Shown here in pieces: positions 57,577-64,000 of a stretch of DNA of 64,000 bases (position 1 is the stretch's first letter; the number at the start of each line of letters is the position of its first letter). This stretch comes from JAJPKK01 sp963781195. GTDB lineage: Bacteria > Pseudomonadota > Alphaproteobacteria > Rhizobiales > Xanthobacteraceae. The position numbers and the translations under genes were made by a program. Location of the stretch: contig CAWAEZ010000008.1 of the NCBI GenBank assembly GCA_963781195.1, positions 62,001 to 126,000 of the forward strand. Direction: 5' to 3'. The notes beneath the pieces are model-generated. The model did no database searches. It saw only the letters and a program-made list of their open reading frames with translations, and was not told where the DNA came from.

Positions 57577-58998
57577 CTACATCTCGCCCGACAGCCGCTT
57601 GACGAGGCGATAGAGATATTCCTGGCCGTCGAGGAACGACTGCACCCGCACCCGCTCGTCCTTGCCGTGGGCGCGCATGTCGTCGACGTCCGACGCCAAC
57701 CCGGAATGACCGAAGGTCGGTATGCCGGCATTGCGCAGATAGCTGCCGTCGGTGGCGCCGGCGCTCATGACGGGAACGATCGGCGTGCCCGGCCAGAACT
57801 CCGCCGAGGTCTTGTCGATTGCGGCGAGCAGCGCCTCGTCGATCGCCGACGGCGGGCTCAGCACCGCCGGCTTGACCTGCGTCACGGAGATCTTGTCGTC
57901 GGCGAGCACGCGGACCAGGGCGGCGGTGACGTCCTCCACCTTTTCATTCGGCATGATGCGGCAGTTGACCACCGCCTGCGCCGATTGCGGCAGCGCGTTG
58001 TAGGCATGCCCGCCCTCGAGCATGGTGGCGACGCAGGTGGTGCGGAGCTGCGCATTGTAGGCGGGGTTCTGGGAGAGACGGGCGACCGCCGCCGGGTCGG
58101 GACTGGCGGAGAGCGCCGAGCGGATGTCGGCGGCCGTCTGCGGGGCCTCGAGATCGGCGGTGCGCTCGAACGACTGCCGCGTCGTGGCGTTCAGATCGAC
58201 CGGGAAGGCGAACTGGCCGAGCCGTGCGAGACCTCCGGCGAGGTGATAGATGGCGTTGTCCGCGGCCGGCACCGACGAATGGCCGCCTTTGTTGGTGACG
58301 GCGAGCCGGTAGGAGACGCTGACCTTCTCGCTGGTCTGCACGCTGTTGCGGATCGGCTTGCCGCGCTTGACCCCGACGCCGCCGCCCTCGTTGAGCGCGA
58401 ATTCGGCGTCGATCAGGTCGCGGTGGTTCGCGAGGAGCCACTGAATGCCGAGCGCGTCCGCGTCGAGGATCTCCTCGTCGGTCTCCAGCGCCAGGATGAT
58501 GTCGCGGTCGCCGCGATAGCCTTCCTGCTTGTAGCGGATGAGGTTCGCGACGAAGGTCGCGGCCATGTATTTGTCGTCGCCGCTGCCGCGGCCGTAGAAA
58601 TAACCGTCCTTCTCGACGAGCTTGAACGGATCGGTGGTCCAGTCCTCCGGCTTCGCCTCGACGACGTCGAGATGGGCGAGCAGGAGGATCGGCCGGTGCG
58701 CGCCGGTGCCGCGCAGGCGCGCCACCAGGTTGCCTTTGCGGGGCGCCGGCTTGAACACCTGCACGTCGGCGTTGGCGAACCCGGCGGAGCGCAGCCGCGC
58801 GGCCATGGCGTCGGCGGCGCGGCCGGTATCGCCGGTGGCGGTCACCGTATTGATCTCCACGAGCTCCTTGTAAATGTCGACGGCGAGCTGCTGACGGGTC
58901 GACAAGGGCTCCGCTCGTGCCGGCGCTCCGGCAATGAGGCATGCGAGCACCGACGTCGGCAGGAGTGTCGCCAGGCAGAGTGTGAACAGTCCATGCAT
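57577..58998 (-). CDS. Exported M20-family metallopeptidase
   Basis: This 473-residue protein has a signal peptide (about 1-30, ending 'APARA') and a di-zinc M20 core: His in 'LLLAHLDVV', Asp bridging in 'YGRGSGDDK', catalytic Glu in 'LETDEEI', further ligands 'ALNEGGG' and His in 'IPTFGHSG'. The dimerisation domain is about residues 215-330. It is probably a periplasmic carboxypeptidase or aminoacylase-like enzyme. AAGGGTACCCACG precedes the ATG at 58998; a longer frame to 59130 lacks a signal and is rejected. Confidence 0.9.
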   Translation of the reverse strand: MHGLFTLCLATLLPTSVLACLIAGAPARAEPLSTRQQLAVDIYKELVEINTVTATGDTGRAADAMAARLRSAGFANADVQVFKPAPRKGNLVARLRGTGAHRPILLLAHLDVVEAKPEDWTTDPFKLVEKDGYFYGRGSGDDKYMAATFVANLIRYKQEGYRGDRDIILALETDEEILDADALGIQWLLANHRDLIDAEFALNEGGGVGVKRGKPIRNSVQTSEKVSVSYRLAVTNKGGHSSVPAADNAIYHLAGGLARLGQFAFPVDLNATTRQSFERTADLEAPQTAADIRSALSASPDPAAVARLSQNPAYNAQLRTTCVATMLEGGHAYNALPQSAQAVVNCRIMPNEKVEDVTAALVRVLADDKISVTQVKPAVLSPPSAIDEALLAAIDKTSAEFWPGTPIVPVMSAGATDGSYLRNAGIPTFGHSGLASDVDDMRAHGKDERVRVQSFLDGQEYLYRLVKRLSGEM

Positions 58999-59197
58999 CG
59001 TGGGTACCCTTGCTGCGGAGCGCGGCCACCCGACACAGTAGCGCTCGGCGGACGGCGTTACCAGCGGCCCGCGGAACTCATCGGCGCACGACGCTGATGC
59101 GTCGGAATGACTGATTGGCCGCCCCGCCACAGCTCCGCTGAAGCGGCGTAAGCGACGGCGCCTGTCTCGGGAGGCCTCGAACTGAGCTCGGCGCGAG

Positions 59198-61480
59198 CTA
59201 TCCCGCCGCCTGCTCGTAGATGTCCTCTTCCTGCGCGTTGTGCAGGCGGACGAGGGACTCGATCGCCTCGATCACGCGCTGGGCGTCGCGCACGAGATAG
59301 CGGTCGGCGTCGGCCGCGGTGAGGTTGTTGGCAAGGCGGGCGATGAGGCGCGCGAGGTGCAGGATCTCCCGATGGGCGCGGCTCATGGCGCCGAGTCCGT
59401 GGCTGTCCAGCACCCTGGCGAGGCTGGGATAGACCTCGGTTTCGTCGGCGCGCTCATGGGCGACGACGGTGCGGGCGACGAGGTCGTTCGCCTCGGTGAT
59501 CAGGGCGACGGCGTCGGCGCGCTCGGCATTGTCGAGCGCGTCGGCGATCTCGCGCAGCCGATCGAGGACGGCGTCGAGGCGCTCGTGCTCCTCCCGCAGC
59601 GCCGCCGCCGCACCCGACGACATGGCGTGGCGGGTGAGCGCGCGGGCGGGGAACAGCGCCCGCAAAGCGTTGAGGATCACCGCGACGTCGATCGCCTCCT
59701 GGGTGAGCGCGCCGGCCACCGGCGTGAGCCAGCCGAACGCGGCGAGGCCCATGGCGATCCCCGACATGGCGAGGCCGGCCACGATGCTCTGCACCGCGAT
59801 GCCGCGGGCGCGCTTGGCGATCACCACCGCATCCGCCACGCGGTCGAGCCGGTCCACCAGGATCACGACATCGGCCGCCTCCGAGGACGCGCTGGCGCCG
59901 CGTGCGCCCATGGCGATTCCGACGTCCGCCGCGGCGAGCGCCGGCGCGTCGTTGATGCCGTCGCCGACCATCAGCGTCGGTGCGAGCCGCTGCTCGGTGG
60001 CGACCGCATCGACCTTGTCGGAGGGAACCCGGTTCGCGAGCACCGCGTCGAGATCGAGCGCCGCGCCGATGGTTTCGGCGGCATCGGCGCTGTCGCCGGT
60101 GACCATGACCATGCGCGCCACCCCGGCCTTGCGAAGCGTCGCTACGGCGCGCGGCGTTTCGCGTCGCAACTCGTCGCCGAGCAGGAGCGCGCCGATGGTG
60201 CGGCCGTCGACGGCGACGAACACGCTCAGCGCCGAGCGCCAGGAGGCGCGGCGCAGGACGTGCACGGCCCATTGCTCCGGTCGCCGGGCGCCGTGGACGA
60301 GGTCATGGGAACCGACGCAGACGGTGCAGCCGCCGACCCGGCCTCGCAGGCCCGCGCCCATGGTCTCCTGGGCGTCCTGTGGAACCTCGAGCGCGAGTCC
60401 GCGCGCACGGGCCGCCGCGACGATGGCGGCGGCGACGACATGCTGCGAGGCCTGCTCCAGCGAACCGGCGAGACGGAGCACCTCGTCCGCGCTTTCGCCC
60501 GGCGCCGTCTCGACGGCGATCAGCCGCGCGCCGCCGACCGTGAGCGTGCCGGTCTTGTCGAACATCACGGTGTGGATGCGGGCCAGCGCTTCGAGGGCGG
60601 CGCCGCCCTTGATGAGAATGCCGTTGCGGGCGGCCCGCGACACGCCGGCGATGAAGGCGACCGGCGCCGCGAGGATCAGGGGGCACGGCGTTGCCGCGAC
60701 CAGCACCGCGAGGGCGCGTATGGGATCGCCGGACGCCAGCCAGGCGATGCCGGCGACCGCGAGCGTCGCCGGCAGGAGCAGCAGTGCGTAGCGGTCGGCG
60801 ATGCGGATGAAGGGCGCCTTGGCGGTCTGCGCCGCCGTCGCCATCCGCACGATGCCGGCGTAGGTGCTCGCACCTGCGGTCGCGGTGGCGCGCATCTCGA
60901 AGGTCTCGCCGGCGTTGAGGGTGCCGCTGAGCGCCGGCTCGCCGGTCCGGCGCGCGACCGGGATCGGCTCGCCTGTCAGCGCCGCCTCGTCGATGACGGC
61001 GGCGGCGCTGGTGAGGACGCCGTCGATCGGGACGATCTCGCCGGCGCGGACGAGTACCGCGTCGCCGACCGCGACCTCGCCGACGGGGATGTTCTCCACG
61101 CGACCTGCGCAAAGGCGGTGCGCGACGCGCGGCGCCCGGTCGACCAGCGACTTGAGATCGCGCTCGGCGCGGGCCACCGCGAAATCCTCGAGCACGTTGC
61201 CGCCGGCATACATCACCGCGACCACGATACCGGCGAGCGTTTCCCCGAGCAGCAGCGCGGCCGACATCGAGACGAAGGCGATGGCATCGACACCGACCCG
61301 GCCGGCCAGGATATCGCGGACCATGGAGAACAGGAGGCCGGCCGCGACCGGAATGGTCCCGAGCGCCCACGCCCAACTTGCGGCAGTCGGGCGGCCGGTG
61401 GCCCACAGGGCGAGGCCTATCCCCAGCGCCGTGAGCGCGGCGGCGATCAGTCCGCGCCGCAGCATGCGTTCCAGATTCAT
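59198..61480 (-). CDS. P1B-5-type metal ATPase with C-terminal hemerythrin domain
   Basis: This 760-residue integral membrane ATPase has about six to eight membrane helices, the 'TGEPIPV' actuator motif, metal motif TPCPL in the helix before the P-domain, phosphorylation site DKTGT, and 'VGDGINDAP'. The P1B HP dipeptide reads HV ('SQHVVAA'). Residues 640-760 form a hemerythrin-like bundle with spaced His/Glu ('REEHERL', 'VAHERADETEVYP', 'SRAHREILH', 'RLHNAQEEDIYE'). TPC plus a hemerythrin tail defines the P1B-5 subgroup, linked to Ni/Fe/Co export. No N-terminal metal-binding domain is present. The start at 61480 is likely; the frame extends ten codons further. Confidence 0.92.
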   Translation of the reverse strand: MNLERMLRRGLIAAALTALGIGLALWATGRPTAASWAWALGTIPVAAGLLFSMVRDILAGRVGVDAIAFVSMSAALLLGETLAGIVVAVMYAGGNVLEDFAVARAERDLKSLVDRAPRVAHRLCAGRVENIPVGEVAVGDAVLVRAGEIVPIDGVLTSAAAVIDEAALTGEPIPVARRTGEPALSGTLNAGETFEMRATATAGASTYAGIVRMATAAQTAKAPFIRIADRYALLLLPATLAVAGIAWLASGDPIRALAVLVAATPCPLILAAPVAFIAGVSRAARNGILIKGGAALEALARIHTVMFDKTGTLTVGGARLIAVETAPGESADEVLRLAGSLEQASQHVVAAAIVAAARARGLALEVPQDAQETMGAGLRGRVGGCTVCVGSHDLVHGARRPEQWAVHVLRRASWRSALSVFVAVDGRTIGALLLGDELRRETPRAVATLRKAGVARMVMVTGDSADAAETIGAALDLDAVLANRVPSDKVDAVATEQRLAPTLMVGDGINDAPALAAADVGIAMGARGASASSEAADVVILVDRLDRVADAVVIAKRARGIAVQSIVAGLAMSGIAMGLAAFGWLTPVAGALTQEAIDVAVILNALRALFPARALTRHAMSSGAAAALREEHERLDAVLDRLREIADALDNAERADAVALITEANDLVARTVVAHERADETEVYPSLARVLDSHGLGAMSRAHREILHLARLIARLANNLTAADADRYLVRDAQRVIEAIESLVRLHNAQEEDIYEQAAG

Positions 61481-61559
61481 CGGCTCATCGTCCACCGCGC
61501 AACGGGGCAAGCGGCCGGCGCCGCCGAACCCGGTCGACGATTGGATTGATGCCCGCCAC

Positions 61560-61640
61560 GGCCGCCGCAGCCTTGACGTAGGACAACCGAGCCCATGTTA
61601 TACGTCGTCCCGACGACGGATTTGGGGAAGCGCCTGCAAC
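61560..61640 (+). promoter_or_regulatory. Putative promoter and leader hairpin of the carbonic anhydrase gene
   Basis: TTGACG (61573-61578) and TTATAC (61598-61603) are spaced by 19 bp, a weak sigma-70-like match. CGTCGT-CCCG-ACGACG (61603-61618) forms a stable hairpin at the expected transcript start, about 77 bp before the ATG. Confidence 0.35.
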
Positions 61641-61694
61641 CTCACTGGTTTTTGCCGTGCGTCGGTGCGATTTTCACGTCGTGAGGAGACCCCC

Positions 61695-62429
61695 ATGTGC
61701 CGCCAATGCGATTTCGACGCCCACGCGGATGCCGTTGCGCGGCGGCGCTTCCTGGTCGGGGCCGGGGCTGCCATGGCGAGCCTGGCGTTTTCCCGCCCGG
61801 GATTTGCCGAGGCGCCGAAATCGCCGACGAAGAAGGAGAACGTGCTGTTACCGGACGCAGCGCTCAAACGCCTGATGAGCGGCAACGAGCGCTATGTGGA
61901 AGGAGTCTCCAGACGGCACGACTTCAAGCATGAGCGCGAAGCGCTCTCCCGCGGCCAGAATCCGTTCGCCGGGATTCTCAGCTGCGCCGACTCCCGAATT
62001 GCGCCCGAATACGCCTTCGACACCGGACGCGGCGATCTGTTCGTCTGTCGCGTGGCCGGAAATTTTCTCAACACCGACGTGGTTGCGAGCTTCGAATACG
62101 CCGTGCAGGTGCTCAACACGCCGCTGCTGATGGTGCTGGGTCATCGTTCCTGCGGCGCGGTCGACGCCGCCATAAAATCGATCCGCGACGGCACCACGCT
62201 TCCGGGTCACCTTCCCGCGCTGGTCGAGGCGATCAGTCCTGCGGTCAAGGAGACGGCCGGCAAGCCCGGCGATCCCCTCGACAACGCCATCGCCGCCAAC
62301 GTCCGCCTCAACATGGAAAAGCTCAAGACCGCGACGCCGATCATCGAGTCGTTCGTATCCGAGAAGAAAGTCCGCGTGGTCGGAGCGGTCTATAACCTCG
62401 AAGACGGGCACGTCGAGCTTTTGAGCTGA
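61695..62429 (+). CDS. Tat-exported beta-class carbonic anhydrase
   Basis: This 244-residue protein has a twin-arginine leader (RRRFLVGAGAA near residues 16-26, then 'ASLAFS') and the beta-carbonic anhydrase zinc site: Cys in 'ILSCADSR', His and Cys in 'LGHRSCGAV', plus the Asp-Arg dyad in 'ADSR'. It hydrates CO2 in the periplasm. GAGGAG lies 7 bp before the ATG. It is divergent from the metal ATPase gene and followed at 29 bp by a HIT protein gene. Confidence 0.93.
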   Translation: MCRQCDFDAHADAVARRRFLVGAGAAMASLAFSRPGFAEAPKSPTKKENVLLPDAALKRLMSGNERYVEGVSRRHDFKHEREALSRGQNPFAGILSCADSRIAPEYAFDTGRGDLFVCRVAGNFLNTDVVASFEYAVQVLNTPLLMVLGHRSCGAVDAAIKSIRDGTTLPGHLPALVEAISPAVKETAGKPGDPLDNAIAANVRLNMEKLKTATPIIESFVSEKKVRVVGAVYNLEDGHVELLS

Positions 62430-62458
62430 GCCGCAGACGCCGCGCCGGGTCGGAAGCT

Positions 62459-62872
62459 GTGTCGTGGACGCTGCATCCTCAACTCGAGACCGACGGCGTC
62501 GACGTCGGCGATCTGCCGCTGTCACGCCTCCTGCTTTTGAACGACGCCAACTATCCCTGGCTTCTGCTGGTCCCGCGCCGTGTCGGCGCGAGCGAGATCA
62601 TCGACCTCGCGGAGGCTGATCAGATCGCGCTCACGGGTGAGATCGCCGGCGTCTGCAGGGCGCTGAAAGCGCTGACGTCATGCGACAAGCTCAATGTCGC
62701 CGCGCTCGGCAACGTCGTGACGCAGTTGCACGTCCACATCATCGCGCGGCGGCACGACGATCCCGCCTGGCCGAAGCCGGTCTGGGGCGTGGCCGCGCCG
62801 CTCGGCTACGATCGCGACGCGCGCGACGAGATGATCGCCGCGTTGCGCCGCGCGATCTGGCCGGGGTCGTGA
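62459..62872 (+). CDS. HIT-family protein
   Basis: This 137-residue protein has the histidine triad 'QLHVHIIAR' near residue 92 (H-x-H-x plus the following Arg) and 'LLLLNDANYPWLLLVPR' at the N terminus. HIT proteins hydrolyse or transfer nucleotides (Hint/Fhit-like). It starts with GTG preceded by GGAAG. The third histidine of the usual HxHxHxx is replaced (HVHIIAR), as in several bacterial HIT subgroups. It probably shares a transcript with the carbonic anhydrase gene. Confidence 0.88.
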   Translation: MSWTLHPQLETDGVDVGDLPLSRLLLLNDANYPWLLLVPRRVGASEIIDLAEADQIALTGEIAGVCRALKALTSCDKLNVAALGNVVTQLHVHIIARRHDDPAWPKPVWGVAAPLGYDRDARDEMIAALRRAIWPGS

Positions 62873-62939
62873 AGGTGGCCGCGTCCGATGATCGCGCGAT
62901 CCAAATCTCCGCCGTCGCGGGTTCCCGGAGCGGCCCGCA

Positions 62940-63908
62940 TCAGTTGAGCTTCACGCCGGCGGTGTGGGCGACCTTGGCCCACTTGTCGATCTCCGCCTTG
63001 ATGAAGGCGCCGAACTCGTCGGGGGTCATCGACATCGGGTCGACGCCCTGCTTGGCCCAACTCTCCTTGATCTCGGGAGAGTTGAGGATCTTGTTGATCT
63101 CGGTGTTCAGGAGATTGATGATCGGCTTCGGCGTTGCGGCCGGAGCGACGATGCCCACCCAACCCGACGCGGTGAAGCCGGGCACGCCGGCCTCGGAGAT
63201 CGTCGGCACGTCGGGCATGATCGGCGAGCGGGCCGCGCCCGACGTTCCCAGTGCGCGCACCAGGCCGGCATCCACATTGGGCTTCATGGTCGGAAGGGTG
63301 TCGAACATCATCTGGACCTGACCGCCGATGATGTCGTTGCGGGCGCCGGAGCTGCCCTTGTAGGGCACGTGGACGATGTCGGTCCCGCTCATCGTCTTGA
63401 ACAGCTCGCCGGCCAGATGATACTGCGAGCCGGTGCCGGACGAGGCGTAGTTGAACTGGCCCGGCTTCGACTTGGCGAGCGCGATGAACTCCTGGAGCGT
63501 CTTTGCCGGCACCGATTTATGCACCACCAGCATGAGGTCGCCGGAGTAGATCGGCGCCACCGGGGCGAAGTCGCGCAACAGCTGGAACGGCTTGTTGGTG
63601 ACGAGCGACTCGTTGGTGGCGTGGGTCTGCGAGATGATGAGCAGGGTGTAGCCGTCGGGCGGCGCCTTCGCCACCGCATCGGTGCCGATCATCGTGCTGG
63701 CGCCCGGACGGTTTTCGACCACGAACGACTGCTTGAGCGCCTCCGACAGCTTCTGCATCACGATGCGCGAAAAAACGTCGGAGGGGCCGCCGGGGCCGTA
63801 GGGCGCGATGACATGGACCAGCCGGGTCGGGTAGGTCTGGGCCGAGGCGCCGCCGAGCATCGCTATCGCGACCACGGCCGACGCAACCACTCGCAGCATC
63901 ACGCTCAT
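62940..63908 (-). CDS. Tripartite tricarboxylate transporter binding protein (Bug/TctC family)
   Basis: This 322-residue exported protein has a Sec signal ending 'GGASAQ', then 'YPTRLVHVIAPYGPGGPSDVFSR'. Landmarks: 'PPDGYTLLIISQTHATNESL', 'NYASSGTGSQYHLAGELF', 'VHVPYKGSSGARNDIIGGQVQ' and 'VPTISEAGVPGF'. GAGG precedes the ATG at 63908. It converges with the HIT gene. This is the fourth Bug protein in the window and no TctA/TctB is seen, so it must use membrane components encoded elsewhere. Confidence 0.93.
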   Translation of the reverse strand: MSVMLRVVASAVVAIAMLGGASAQTYPTRLVHVIAPYGPGGPSDVFSRIVMQKLSEALKQSFVVENRPGASTMIGTDAVAKAPPDGYTLLIISQTHATNESLVTNKPFQLLRDFAPVAPIYSGDLMLVVHKSVPAKTLQEFIALAKSKPGQFNYASSGTGSQYHLAGELFKTMSGTDIVHVPYKGSSGARNDIIGGQVQMMFDTLPTMKPNVDAGLVRALGTSGAARSPIMPDVPTISEAGVPGFTASGWVGIVAPAATPKPIINLLNTEINKILNSPEIKESWAKQGVDPMSMTPDEFGAFIKAEIDKWAKVAHTAGVKLN

Positions 63909-64000
63909 GAACGTTTCCTCGCATTCCCGCGGCGTTGAAGCCATCGCCACACGCGCGCATTACCTCCGAAGTCCGCAGGAATCAATATATCATGCCGGAC

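Noticed and set aside
58999..59130. Longer start for the M20 peptidase
   Set aside because: The added residues contain no signal and precede a good ribosome site and signal peptide at 58998.
1..64000. tRNA, rRNA, insertion sequences, integrases, phage genes
   Set aside because: None could be recognised by reading both strands. A dedicated tRNA or IS search could still find short ones.

Overview
The window is GC-rich and gene-dense and reads like the chromosome of an alphaproteobacterium of the Hyphomicrobiales, most like Bradyrhizobium, Rhodopseudomonas or Afipia. That placement is inference. It rests on the codon bias, on small proteins typical of that group (DUF6894, DUF1488, a duplicated 80-90 aa family), on intergenic palindromes of a type I recall from those genomes, and on the many tripartite-tricarboxylate-type (Bug/TctC) binding proteins. 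I saw no rRNA, tRNA, transposase, integrase, phage gene or CRISPR array.

Bases 1-34,000 are a mosaic of uptake-plus-catabolism modules. (1) 1-10,429, leftward: MmgE/PrpD protein, aromatic-ring dioxygenase alpha and beta subunits, a small protein, an amidohydrolase, a nitrate/taurine-type ABC importer, an IclR regulator, a Bug binding protein and the start of a UbiD decarboxylase. Two copies of one palindromic element flank the ABC genes. (2) 10,826-12,121, rightward: VOC protein and a frameshifted alpha/beta hydrolase. (3) 12,132-14,593, leftward: a GST-fold protein next to a Rieske oxygenase that appears split over two polypeptides, one with the [2Fe-2S] cluster and one with the mononuclear iron site, with a divergent LysR gene. 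(4) 15,972-18,951: a second ABC importer. (5) 19,517-30,299, rightward: GntR regulator, amidohydrolase, FAD monooxygenase, MetE-like protein, complete Liv-type importer, RidA-like protein and alpha/beta hydrolase. (6) 30,369-33,781: Bug protein, orphan ABC binding protein and a second MetE-like protein.

Bases 34,000-47,500 look like a stress, envelope and cold region: a predicted autotransporter with an ice-binding-like (DUF3494) passenger, a lone LuxR-type DNA-binding domain, an ECF sigma/anti-sigma pair followed by fasciclin and DoxX proteins, two cold-shock proteins, a fatty-acid desaturase, a B12-binding radical SAM protein, ribosomal protein bS21 and several small unknown proteins. The intergenic DNA here holds several short tandem repeats.

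Bases 47,820-55,604 form a nucleoside/purine-type BMP importer with one permease gene broken by a 10-bp duplication, divergent from a RutB-like cysteine hydrolase, an amidase and a TetR regulator. The right end holds a carboxymuconolactone-decarboxylase-like protein, two more Bug proteins, an M20 peptidase, a P1B-5-type metal ATPase with a hemerythrin tail, a Tat-exported beta-carbonic anhydrase and a HIT protein.

The most unusual system is the split Rieske oxygenase with its adjacent GST-fold gene at 12,132-14,593. Its parts resemble the NdmC/NdmD/NdmE logic of caffeine N7-demethylation but are arranged differently. Substrates for all the catabolic modules are unknown.
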